Source of the DNA: PALSA-1004 sp046596405 | Lineage (GTDB): Bacteria; Pseudomonadota; Gammaproteobacteria; Burkholderiales; SG8-41 | DNA length: 5,803 nt | NCBI GenBank assembly: GCA_046596405.1 | Contig: JBKJMN010000135.1 | Location: 1 to 5,803, forward strand | Reading direction: 5' to 3' | In this document: piece after piece, positions 1-5,803 of the stretch | Layout of the letters: every line of letters begins with the position of its first letter | Numbering within the stretch: position 1 is the stretch's first letter | Notes under the pieces: model-generated | Database searches by the model: none | What the model saw: the letters and a program-made list of their open reading frames with translations, nothing else | What the model was told of the DNA's origin: nothing | Position numbers and translations under genes: made by a program

Positions 1-491
1 CCTTGCGGATGAAAGCCGCGCAGGAACAGGCTCATGGTCGCCGCGTTGCCGACGCGCGTGCCGACTTCGTAGCCGGCAATCATGCCCGTGATCACGTCGC
101 GCCCCGGCGCACCGCCCGCACTTTCCGCGAACGCAATTGCCACCGGTGTCGCGAGCGAACCCGGATGCACGATCGACTCCTTGTGAATGTCGTCGAGCTC
201 GAACGCGTGGCCCGCGGTGCTGTTCACGAGCACGGCGTGCGCCACGGTCGTTTTGCCGCCGCCGCCGTAAATCGACGCCACCGGTTTCGCGCCCTCCTCC
301 TGGACCATCGCCTGCACGTGCTGCGTCCACGGCAATGTCACGCCGAACAGGCAACAGCCGATGCTGTCGAGCGCGCAGTACTTGATGCGCTCGATCGCCT
401 CCGCCGGAATGTCAGTGAACTTGAGATTGGCCGCGAACGCGGCGAGATCGCGCGTCGCGTTGGCGAGTAAAGGCGCCTCAGTACTGCTCAT
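1..491 (-). CDS. MmgE/PrpD family protein, N-terminal part (cut by the left window edge)
   Basis: This is the first 163 codons of an MmgE/PrpD-family protein; the rest lies left of the window. Known members include 2-methylcitrate dehydratase, cis-aconitate decarboxylase and iminodisuccinate epimerase, all acting on small di- or tricarboxylic acids in the cytoplasm. Family marks seen are the helical start (LAAFAANLKFTDIPAEAIER, about residues 16-35), ALDSIGC (40-46), the glycine-rich SIYGGGGKTT (73-82), the conserved HAFELDDIH (95-103) followed by HPGS (109-112), and GMIAGYEVGTRVG (136-148). The acidic pair D100/D101 and H109 fall in the region that forms the active site in studied members. 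The ATG at 491 is preceded by AAGGA (502-506) with a 10-base spacer. A 274-base spacer with a repeat separates it from the hydrolase gene upstream, so it may or may not share that transcript. The family call is firm; the substrate is unknown, and the 2-methylcitrate role should not be assumed. Confidence 0.93.
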   Translation of the reverse strand, partial: MSSTEAPLLANATRDLAAFAANLKFTDIPAEAIERIKYCALDSIGCCLFGVTLPWTQHVQAMVQEEGAKPVASIYGGGGKTTVAHAVLVNSTAGHAFELDDIHKESIVHPGSLATPVAIAFAESAGGAPGRDVITGMIAGYEVGTRVGNAATMSLFLRGFHPQ

Positions 492-540
492 CGTGCAAGT
501 GTCCTTGTGATTGAGGATTCCGTTGCCGAAGACGAAAATC

Positions 541-662
541 CCCCTCATCCCCACCCTTCTCCCAGCGGGAGAAGGGCTTTTCTTCCCTCGCCATTTCACA
601 CTCCCGCGCATCAGCGCCACCAGGCTCCCTTCGCCCTCCGGGAGAAGGGTTGGGGATGAGGG
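541..662. repeat. Nested inverted-repeat element between genes
   Basis: The outer arms are 542-563 and 640-662. They are reverse complements of each other (CCCTCATCCCC, one or two A, then CCCTTCTCCC) apart from one extra base in the right arm. Each end also folds by itself: 554-563 pairs perfectly with 567-576 around a 3-base AGC loop, and 627-636 pairs with 640-649 around TCC with one mismatch in ten. The two small hairpins are 50 bases apart, so the element can form either two short hairpins or one long stem. Repeats of this look are scattered through many high-GC proteobacterial genomes (known in general, not checked here). No target-site duplication and no transposase were seen. It may act as a transcript end or mRNA-stabilising structure after the hydrolase gene, or be a small non-autonomous element. 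Confidence 0.85.
554..576. terminator. Perfect 10-bp hairpin, possible transcription end
   Basis: Bases 554-563 and 567-576 are exact reverse complements with a 3-base loop. On the plus strand the stem is followed by CTTTTCTTCCC, a partly T-rich tail, so a plus-strand terminator is conceivable, though no plus-strand gene ends here. On the minus strand, where the genes lie, the stem is followed by TGGGGATGAGG and no T run. A role as an intrinsic terminator for the hydrolase gene is therefore doubtful. Confidence 0.3.
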
Positions 663-765
663 AGCACGGGATTGCGTGCCGAAAGAGGGACCGAGAGTGA
701 GGGAAGATTTTGACGGATTTCGCCATTGTCATATCTATTACGTATTTCTCGATAAGCCGGTTGCG

Positions 766-1563
766 CTATTGCCGCGGCTCGACGTCGAGCCTCACCGCGA
801 TGCCTTCGAGTGCTGTCGACGCCGCCGGATAGCGCTGCATGACCAGCGGATCGTGGCCCGGGATGATGTGCTTGGGCGACGCTGCAAGATCGCGCAGGCG
901 CGCATAGCCTTCGAGCGTGTCGCCGACGTTGTAAACGGTCGGGAAACAGCGGTCGTTTTCGAAGTGCTCGTAATAATGCGTCGCGTCGGACGCGAGCACG
1001 AGCCAGCCGCGCTGCGTCATCACGCGCACCGATTGCAGCCCCGGCGTGTGGCCGCCGATGTGATACACGCTCAAGCCGGACGCGAGTTGCGCATCGCCGC
1101 GGTGAAATGTCACGCGGTCGCCGAACACCAGCCTGACCATGCCGACGACGTCCTCGACTTCGATACTGTGCCGGAACCGGGTGTGCCGCATCTGGCGACC
1201 GGTCGCGAACGCCATTTCCTCATCCTGCAGGTGGAACCGGGCCTGCGGAAAATCGTGAAAGGTCCCGACGTGGTCGTAGTGCATGTGCGTAATGATCACG
1301 TCTTTGACGGCGGCCGCCTTGACGCCCATCAAAGCGAGCCCTTCCGCCGGTGAGCGCAGGAACGTGCGCTTGCGTGCTTCGCCGACTTCGCGGGTAAATC
1401 CGGTGTCGACGACGACCGTGCGCGCCGCGTTGCGGATCAGCCAGACGAAGTAATCCATCGGCATCGGCGCATCGTGCGGATCACCGCCGATGAAATGATC
1501 GCGGCGTTGCGCATTGCGCGTCGCATATTTGATTGCATAGACTTCGTAGATCTCGTCCGTCAT
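766..1563 (-). CDS. Metallo-beta-lactamase-fold hydrolase, N-acyl-homoserine-lactonase-like
   Basis: This is a cytoplasmic two-metal hydrolase of the metallo-beta-lactamase fold, close in pattern to AiiA/AttM-type lactonases, which open the lactone ring of quorum-sensing signals. Numbered from the ATG at 1581, the metal ligands are H99, H101, D103 and H104 (THMHYDH), H178 (GGHTPG), D199 (ASDA) and H243 (PGHDP). VVDTGF (57-62) is the usual early strand motif. Where AiiA has a tyrosine three residues after the bridging aspartate, this protein has H202, followed by Y203 and Y204. Two starts are possible. The ATG at 1581 overlaps the flavoprotein stop (ATGA) and gives 271 residues; the ATG at 1563 gives 265, has GGCGGGG five bases upstream, and starts the protein at MTDEIYEVYAIKYA, so it is preferred. 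No signal peptide is seen. The fold is certain and lactonase activity is likely. The natural substrate could be a pathway lactone or ester rather than a signal molecule. Confidence 0.92.
   Translation of the reverse strand: MTDEIYEVYAIKYATRNAQRRDHFIGGDPHDAPMPMDYFVWLIRNAARTVVVDTGFTREVGEARKRTFLRSPAEGLALMGVKAAAVKDVIITHMHYDHVGTFHDFPQARFHLQDEEMAFATGRQMRHTRFRHSIEVEDVVGMVRLVFGDRVTFHRGDAQLASGLSVYHIGGHTPGLQSVRVMTQRGWLVLASDATHYYEHFENDRCFPTVYNVGDTLEGYARLRDLAASPKHIIPGHDPLVMQRYPAASTALEGIAVRLDVEPRQ
776..791. repeat. Perfect 16-bp palindrome in the 3' end of the hydrolase gene
   Basis: GGCTCGACGTCGAGCC reads the same on both strands and ends 8 bases before the hydrolase stop codon. It encodes part of RLDVEP. 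In RNA it could form a 6-bp stem with a 4-base loop, but no T run follows. It may be a mild 3'-end structure or simply chance in GC-rich coding DNA. Confidence 0.35.
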
Positions 1564-1568
1564 CGCAT

Positions 1569-1575
1569 CCCCGCC
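1569..1575 (-). promoter_or_regulatory. Ribosome binding site supporting the inner start of the hydrolase
   Basis: On the minus strand GGCGGGG lies five bases before the ATG at 1563. The alternative ATG at 1581 has only a weak GCAG upstream and would depend on coupling through its overlap with the preceding stop codon. This site lies between the two ATGs, so it can serve only the inner one. Confidence 0.5.
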
Positions 1576-1577
1576 AG

Positions 1578-3581
1578 TCATTTATCTGCTGCAGCGCCCG
1601 CGTGAGCGAACCGGTGCTCGAGTGACAGCGCCACCATCCACGCATCGCGCAGGCATGACAAAAAATCGCCCGGCCGATTGCAGTCGCCGGCGAGCGCATA
1701 GTCGACGCCGGCCGCCGCGAGCTCGTCGGCGATGCCGGATTGCGGCGCCGGCCCGGTCGCGATGACCAGGCAGTCGCCGATCGCTATGCGCAGCATTTTG
1801 TTCTCCCCCGTCCGGATGTCCAGCGTGCCGCCGGCCGCCGTCACCACCTGGCTGTCGAGCATGATGCGCACACCGCGCAATTTTAACCGGTCCAGCAATT
1901 CCATCCTGTTGTTGCGCGCCATGCCCGGCGCGACGCTGGACAGCGCTTCAATAACGGTACAGCGCGTGCCGGCGAGCGACAGCAGATCGGCGGTCTCGAG
2001 GCCGACCATGCCGCCGCCGATGATCGTAACGGCAGCGGCGCGCGCGACTCGCGAGGGCTCGCGCAACACGTCCCACGCATGCATTACCGTCACCGCCGGG
2101 TCGAGCGCCGTCACATCGAACGGACACGGCCGCGGCAGCGCCCCGGTGGCGATGATCACGAAGTCGGGCGCATACGCGGCGATCGCCGGCGCGTTGACGG
2201 TCATCGATGTGCGCACCGGCACACCGAGCGCTTCAACCTGGCGCCAGCGGTAAGTCCATACCGGCTCGACTTCGCGCTTGTCGGGCGCGGCCATCGCGAG
2301 CGGCATCTGGCCGCCCGCCGCCGGCGCCTGCTCCCAGACTTCCACGTGATGGCCGCGCGCGGCCGCCACGCGCGCCGCTTCGATGCCGGTCACGCCAGCG
2401 CCGAGCACCAGCACGCGCCGCGGCTGCCGTGTTCGCAAGGCCGGAAATAATTGCGGCTCAGCGTGCTCGAGCGATTCGAACTCGGTGCCTATCATCGGGT
2501 TGTGCACGCACGCGACGTCCTGCTCCAGCGTCAACCGTTCGAAGCACACATTGCACGCGATGCAAGCGCGGATCGGCGCCTTGACCTTGCCGAAAGCTTT
2601 CAGGCACCAGTGCGGGTCCGCGTACAGCGCGCGTCCGACCGAGACGAAATCGGTGCAACCGTCGCGCAACAGCGCTTCCGCATCAGCGGGATCGACCACC
2701 CGCCCCGCGACCAGCACCGGAATGCTCACCGCCTGCTTGATGGGTTTTGCGTAGGGACCCAGGCAGCCGCGCGCAAATGAAGGCGGCTGTATACAGTATT
2801 TCGACAACTGCGGGCTTTCATTGCTGCCCCCCGACAGATCGAGCGCTGCCACCCCCGCGCGCTCAAGACAGCGCGCGAGTTCCACGATCTCGGCTTCGCT
2901 GTACCCGCCGTCGGCGAACTCCGACGCGCTCAAGCGGATCACGAGCGGAAAATCCGCGAGCGCCGCTTTGATGCGCGCGATCGTTTCGAGCAGGAAACGC
3001 GCGCGATTAGCGAACGAGCCGCCGTATTGATCGGTGCGCCGATTGATGCGTGGCGTGAAAAACTGCTGAAACAGGTAACCGTTGCCCGCGTGGATCTCGA
3101 CCCCGTCGTAACCCGCCTGCTTGAGGCGCCGTGCCGACGCGACGAACAGTTTTTGGATGGCGGCGATTTCCGCCACCGTCAGCGGCCGCACGGCGTCGCC
3201 GGTATTCGGATTCTTCCACGGCGACGGCCCCACGGGTTCCATATTGAGCACCGCGCGGCGCAGCAGCGCGCCCCGATGGTTCAGTTGCGCGAACACGTGA
3301 CAATCGTGCGCGTGGATCGCATCGACGATACTCGCGAGACCCGGGATAAAGCGATCGTGATAGCAGCACAGCGAATTATGGTGGGGGCGCGCCTCGGCGG
3401 TGACGACCATCGCCTCGGTCATGATCATGGCGACGCCGCCGCGCGCGCGCTCGGCATAGTACATGCGGTCGCGCTCCGTCGACAGCCCGTCGGTCGTGCT
3501 GTAGTTGGTGCCCATCGGCGCCATCAAGATGCGGTTCTTCAGCCGCAATGCGCCGAGAGTGCCGGGCTGTTCGAGCAACAT
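1578..3581 (-). CDS. Old Yellow Enzyme-type iron-sulfur flavoprotein (NADH:flavin oxidoreductase / dienoyl-CoA reductase-like)
   Basis: A 667-residue oxidoreductase with the three-part layout of 2,4-dienoyl-CoA reductase (FadH) and trimethylamine dehydrogenase. Residues 1 to about 335 form the FMN-binding barrel (KNRILMAPMGTNY 15-27, GYDGVEIHAGNGYL 157-170, NRRTDQYGGSF 180-190, VAGRV 291-295, FVSVGRAL 312-319). H164 and N167 match the substrate-binding His/Asn pair of Old Yellow Enzyme. Cysteines 340, 343, 346 and 358 should hold a 4Fe-4S cluster, in the CX2CX2C spacing of trimethylamine dehydrogenase rather than the CX2CX3C of E. coli FadH. The C-terminal half binds dinucleotides: GAGVTG (394-399), ATG (478-480), GGGMVG (522-527) and a second ATG (608-610). 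It probably reduces an activated C=C bond, or dehydrogenates a substrate, using NAD(P)H-linked electrons in the cytoplasm. The start has GAGGAA (3589-3594) seven bases upstream. It overlaps or nearly abuts the hydrolase gene, so the two are surely co-transcribed. Nothing is truncated. The substrate is unknown; fatty-acid dienoyl-CoA reduction is only one option. Confidence 0.95.
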   Translation of the reverse strand: MLLEQPGTLGALRLKNRILMAPMGTNYSTTDGLSTERDRMYYAERARGGVAMIMTEAMVVTAEARPHHNSLCCYHDRFIPGLASIVDAIHAHDCHVFAQLNHRGALLRRAVLNMEPVGPSPWKNPNTGDAVRPLTVAEIAAIQKLFVASARRLKQAGYDGVEIHAGNGYLFQQFFTPRINRRTDQYGGSFANRARFLLETIARIKAALADFPLVIRLSASEFADGGYSEAEIVELARCLERAGVAALDLSGGSNESPQLSKYCIQPPSFARGCLGPYAKPIKQAVSIPVLVAGRVVDPADAEALLRDGCTDFVSVGRALYADPHWCLKAFGKVKAPIRACIACNVCFERLTLEQDVACVHNPMIGTEFESLEHAEPQLFPALRTRQPRRVLVLGAGVTGIEAARVAAARGHHVEVWEQAPAAGGQMPLAMAAPDKREVEPVWTYRWRQVEALGVPVRTSMTVNAPAIAAYAPDFVIIATGALPRPCPFDVTALDPAVTVMHAWDVLREPSRVARAAAVTIIGGGMVGLETADLLSLAGTRCTVIEALSSVAPGMARNNRMELLDRLKLRGVRIMLDSQVVTAAGGTLDIRTGENKMLRIAIGDCLVIATGPAPQSGIADELAAAGVDYALAGDCNRPGDFLSCLRDAWMVALSLEHRFAHAGAAADK

Positions 3582-3597
3582 GCAGGGATTCCTCAGA

Positions 3598-3624
3598 CCC
3601 GGCGCCGTGAGCCGGCACGCCGGG
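3598..3624. other. GC-rich hairpin between the binding-protein and flavoprotein genes
   Basis: CCCGGCG (3598-3604) and CGCCGGG (3618-3624) are exact reverse complements. An alternative fold gives six plus four pairs with a 2-base bulge and the 5-base loop TGAGC. It sits 16 bases upstream of the flavoprotein start and just before its ribosome binding site. No T run follows, so it is not a standard intrinsic terminator. It could partly terminate, slow transcription, or protect the 3' end of the binding-protein message, as is common when a binding-protein gene must be expressed more than its downstream partners. Confidence 0.45.
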
Positions 3625-3658
3625 ATGCAGCATCAATGGATTTCAGATGAGTAGGCGC

Positions 3659-4645
3659 TCAGTCGATCGTCGCGCCTGTCGTCTTGACGACGGCCGCCCA
3701 TTTTGCGCGATCGCTTTTGACGGTGCCGCGGAACTGCTCGACCGTTTCGATGCGCGGGGTGTTGCCGAGTTCTATCAACTTCTGCCGGATTGCTGGTGTT
3801 TCGAGAGCCGTGCGTACCGCGCCATTGATCGCCGCGGCAATTTTCGGATCGAGCCCTTTCGGACCAAATAGCCCGAACCAAGTGTAGCTTTCGAAACCGG
3901 GCAAGCCGGCTTCCGCGATCGGCGGAATTTCGGCTACCGCGTTCACGCGCGCCTTCGTCGAGACACCCAACAGGCGCAGGCGGTTCGCACGCCAGTGTTG
4001 AATGACGGTTTGGACTTGAGCGAACAGGCAGCACACATCTCCCTTGATCATGCCCTGGATCGCCTCGACACTGCCTTTGTACGGCACATGCTGCATGTTG
4101 AGCCCCGCCTTGGCGTTGAACTCGGCGAATGCGAGGTGGGTGCCAGTACCGTTGCCGGTTGACGCGTAGTTGTATTTGCCGGGATTCGCCTTGACCTTAT
4201 CAATGAATTCTCCGACCGTCCTGACGTCGATGGCTTCGGGATTGATGGTCAACACGTTCGAGACGTCAACGAGCGGCGCGATCGGCGTGAAATCCGCCTC
4301 GACGTCGAACGGCAGACTTCTGTAAAGCGCGGCATTGACGCCGTGCGTCGCAGCGGTCCCGAGCAATATCGTGTAGCCGTCGGCGCGCGCCTTGGCGACG
4401 TATTCGGACGCAATATTGCCGCCCGCGCCCGCCCGGTATTCAGTGACTATCCTGGCGTTGAGCGATTTCTCCATCGACTCCTGCAGCGAGCGTGCGACGA
4501 TGTCGACGCCCGAGCCGGCGGGGAAACCCATGACCATGGTGATGGACTTCGCCGGCCAGTCCTGTGCGCCGGCCAGAGCAGCAGGCAGCGCGATCAGTAA
4601 TGCGGCGATCATCGATGTGAATGGATGAAGCGGAGTCGTGCGCAT
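3659..4645 (-). CDS. Tripartite tricarboxylate transporter substrate-binding protein (Bug/TctC family)
   Basis: A 328-residue periplasmic solute-binding protein of the Bug family, which captures carboxylates and related small organic molecules for TctAB-type secondary transporters or for sensing. Residues 1-27 are a signal peptide: MRTTPLHPFT, a hydrophobic core about 11-25, and probable cleavage after AGA before QDWP. Family marks are SITMVMGFPAGSGVDIVAR (34-52), YRAGAGGNIASEYVAKARADGYT (spread over 70-92), the ligand-pocket loop LLGTAATHGVNAALY (94-108), NYASTGNGTGTHLA (159-172), and HVPYKGSVEAIQGMIKGDV (186-204). The ATG at 4645 is chosen over a TTG at 4687 because it places a proper signal peptide at the N terminus and has GGAA six bases upstream. 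No TctA or TctB membrane gene is in the window, so it may work with a transporter coded elsewhere, as most Bug proteins in Burkholderiales do. An unusual CC pair (205-206) follows GDV. It leads the probable operon with the flavoprotein 77 bases downstream. The ligand is not predictable. Confidence 0.95.
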   Translation of the reverse strand: MRTTPLHPFTSMIAALLIALPAALAGAQDWPAKSITMVMGFPAGSGVDIVARSLQESMEKSLNARIVTEYRAGAGGNIASEYVAKARADGYTILLGTAATHGVNAALYRSLPFDVEADFTPIAPLVDVSNVLTINPEAIDVRTVGEFIDKVKANPGKYNYASTGNGTGTHLAFAEFNAKAGLNMQHVPYKGSVEAIQGMIKGDVCCLFAQVQTVIQHWRANRLRLLGVSTKARVNAVAEIPPIAEAGLPGFESYTWFGLFGPKGLDPKIAAAINGAVRTALETPAIRQKLIELGNTPRIETVEQFRGTVKSDRAKWAAVVKTTGATID

Positions 4646-4702
4646 AAATTTTTCCGATTCGCTTAAGTAGAGGTGGTTAGGAGCCAACTCGGGCAGGCAA
4701 CT

Positions 4703-4711
4703 TTATTACCA
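4703..4711 (-). promoter_or_regulatory. Possible extended -10 promoter for the binding-protein operon
   Basis: Read on the minus strand the site is TGGTAATAA, an extended -10 shape (TG, one base, TAATAA). A partial -35, TTGCGC, lies only 14 bases upstream, inside the preceding hairpin. Transcription would start about 50 bases before the binding-protein ATG. It is the most AT-rich stretch between pyrD and this gene, but the match is weak and untested. Confidence 0.25.
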
Positions 4712-4719
4712 CTGCGTGA

Positions 4720-4736
4720 CCGGCGCAAGCCGCCGG
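4720..4736 (-). terminator. Hairpin just after pyrD, possible terminator without a T run
   Basis: CCGGCG (4720-4725) and CGCCGG (4731-4736) pair exactly around a 5-base loop, starting five bases after the pyrD stop codon. On the minus strand it is followed by TCACGCAGTGG, with no T tract. The position suits a 3' end for pyrD, but it may only stabilise the message or be an incomplete terminator. Confidence 0.4.
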
Positions 4737-4741
4737 ACGGG

Positions 4742-5803
4742 TTAGCGCGTATCTGCGCCGATGGCGTCAGCGACACTCTTGAAGCCATCCGCGCGCAGAC
4801 GTTCGGCGAGCTCGCGCTTGATTTCTCCGATCAACGCCGGGCCGTGATAGACGAGCGCCGAATACAACTGCACGAGCGACGCGCCGGCCCGGATCTTCGC
4901 GTAAGCATGTGCGCCGGTCGCCACTCCCCCGCAACCAATCAGCGGCAACCGCCCGCCGACGCAGCGGTACATCGCGGCGAGACACGCATCGGCTTTGGGC
5001 AACAGCGGCAATCCGGACAGTCCGCCGCCTTCGCTCGCGTGCGGGCTGCGCAGGGACGGCGGCCGGTCCAGAGTCGTATTGCCGACGATCAGGCCGTCAA
5101 TTCCGGTGGCGAGCGCGACGTCCGCGATATCGCGTATCGCTTCGTCATCGAGATCCGGCCCGACTTTGACCAGCAGCGCAGGCACGCGAGTGCCGGCGGG
5201 GCAGGCGCGGGCGCGCGCCGCGAGCACGCGCTCGATCACTTCCTGCATTTGCGCGCGCGCCTGCAAATCGCGCAGGCCCGGCGTATTGGGCGACGACAGG
5301 TTGCAGACCAGGTAATCGGCCAGCGCGCTGGTGACTTCGACGCCTTTCGCATAATCGGCCGCGGCGTCGGTAGCATCACGGTTCTTGCCCACATTCGCGC
5401 CGACGATGCCTCGCGTTATGCCGGGTTCGCGGCGCTGCGCGAGCCGGGCGGTAAATGCCGCGAGTCCTTTGCTGTTGAATCCGAAGCGGTTGATCACGGC
5501 CTGATCTGCGGTGAGGCGGAACAGCCGCGGCCGCGGATTCCCCGGCTGCGGCAGCGGCGTGACGGTCCCCGCTTCGACAAAGCCGAAGCCGAGCGCGAGC
5601 ATCGCGTCAACCACTTCGGCATCTTTATCGAAGCCCGCCGCCAAGCCGATCGGGTTCTTGAAGTCGAGATCCCAGACGCGCGTCGCCAGGATCGCGTCGT
5701 CAGGCGCCGCGCGAGCGCCGGCCAGCCCGTGCTTGAGCGCCCAGATCGTCGCGCCATGCGCGGCTTCGGGATCGAGCAGGTGCAGCAGCGGGCGCGCGAG
5801 CCG
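4742..5803 (-). CDS. pyrD: Dihydroorotate dehydrogenase (quinone), class 2, start beyond the right window edge
   Basis: This enzyme oxidises dihydroorotate to orotate with FMN and passes electrons to membrane quinone (EC 1.3.5.2), the fourth step of pyrimidine synthesis, at the inner face of the cytoplasmic membrane. The window shows 353 residues. The reading frame is open to the edge (RLARPLLHLLDPEAAH first), so only a few N-terminal residues should be missing. The LLHLLDPE...H start and the amphipathic N-terminal helices are typical of class 2. Counting from the first visible residue: GLAAGFDK (53-60, flavin binding), VEAGTVTPLPQPGNPRPRLF (76-95), RFGFNS (106-111), NLSSPNTPGLR (168-178) with the class 2 catalytic serine at about 171, LVKVGPD (211-217), VGNTT (240-244), GGLSG (260-264), the IGCGGV phosphate loop (289-294) and SLVQLYSALVYHGP (309-322). 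A TTG at 5644 could be taken for a start, but it lies inside the conserved GLAAGFDK motif and is not one. It is a housekeeping gene next to, but probably independent of, the downstream catabolic-type genes. Confidence 0.97.
   Translation of the reverse strand, partial: RLARPLLHLLDPEAAHGATIWALKHGLAGARAAPDDAILATRVWDLDFKNPIGLAAGFDKDAEVVDAMLALGFGFVEAGTVTPLPQPGNPRPRLFRLTADQAVINRFGFNSKGLAAFTARLAQRREPGITRGIVGANVGKNRDATDAAADYAKGVEVTSALADYLVCNLSSPNTPGLRDLQARAQMQEVIERVLAARARACPAGTRVPALLVKVGPDLDDEAIRDIADVALATGIDGLIVGNTTLDRPPSLRSPHASEGGGLSGLPLLPKADACLAAMYRCVGGRLPLIGCGGVATGAHAYAKIRAGASLVQLYSALVYHGPALIGEIKRELAERLRADGFKSVADAIGADTR

Noticed and set aside
478..732. 84-residue minus-strand frame in the spacer before the MmgE/PrpD gene
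   Set aside because: Most of it is a read-through of the palindromic repeat (IPNPSPGGRRE...FSRWEKGGDEG), a common source of spurious hypothetical proteins. It also runs into the start of the real gene.
726..755. Plus-strand promoter-like TTGTCA with CGATAA about 18 bases on
   Set aside because: The -10 match is poor, and no plus-strand gene lies downstream; it would only drive antisense RNA through the hydrolase gene. The stretch is simply the most AT-rich of the spacer.
511..1353. 280-residue open frame on the plus strand
   Set aside because: It lies opposite the well-supported hydrolase gene, and its first part is a translation of the inverted-repeat element. The composition is Arg/His-rich, as expected of antisense frames in GC-rich DNA.
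3027..3650. 207-residue open frame on the plus strand
   Set aside because: It is fully antisense to the conserved flavoprotein barrel, with His/Arg-rich low-information sequence and no family motif.
4646..4687. TTG start that would add 14 residues to the binding protein
   Set aside because: It would put a charged stretch before the signal peptide. The ATG at 4645 gives a normal signal peptide and has its own GGAA.
5644..5803. pyrD starting at the TTG at 5644
   Set aside because: The frame stays open to the window edge and encodes the conserved class 2 N terminus (LLDPEAAH, FKNPIGLAAGFDK). The TTG is the leucine in the middle of a flavin-binding motif.
1..5803. A wholly new defence, mobile or RNA-based system
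   Set aside because: Every long coding region is explained by known enzyme or transport families. No transposase, integrase, nuclease, toxin-antitoxin pair, repeat array or structured RNA gene was recognised.

Overview
The window is high-GC DNA, gene-dense and coded entirely on the minus strand. It reads as a chromosomal segment of a proteobacterium, most likely a betaproteobacterium of the Burkholderiales type. This rests on the gene families: a Bug/TctC-type periplasmic binding protein, an MmgE/PrpD protein, a class 2 dihydroorotate dehydrogenase, and a CCCTCATCCCC...-type palindromic repeat between genes. No single feature fixes the genus.

In transcription order (right to left) there are five genes. 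(1) The class 2 dihydroorotate dehydrogenase gene pyrD (4742-5803) lacks only its first few codons, which lie beyond the right edge. (2) After a 96-bp gap with a hairpin comes a secreted Bug-family solute-binding protein (3659-4645). (3) After a 77-bp gap with a second GC-rich hairpin comes a 667-residue Old Yellow Enzyme-type iron-sulfur flavoprotein with the layout of 2,4-dienoyl-CoA reductase and trimethylamine dehydrogenase (1578-3581). (4) Overlapping its end, or 14 bp beyond it depending on the start, is a metallo-beta-lactamase-fold hydrolase of the N-acyl-homoserine-lactonase type (766-1563 or 766-1581). (5) After a 274-bp spacer holding a nested inverted-repeat element comes the first 163 codons of an MmgE/PrpD-family protein (1-491), cut by the left edge.

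pyrD is a housekeeping pyrimidine-biosynthesis gene. Genes 2 to 4, and perhaps 5, look like an accessory catabolic module: a binding protein for an organic acid, an ene-reductase or dehydrogenase, a probable lactonase or ester hydrolase, and a dehydratase/decarboxylase-fold enzyme. The substrate cannot be read from the sequence. No tRNA, rRNA, CRISPR array, transposase or phage gene was seen. All five genes belong to known families, and no clearly new system is visible. The points most worth a second look are the gene combination, the altered metal-site neighbour in the lactonase-like protein, the cysteine spacing in the flavoprotein and the structured intergenic repeat.
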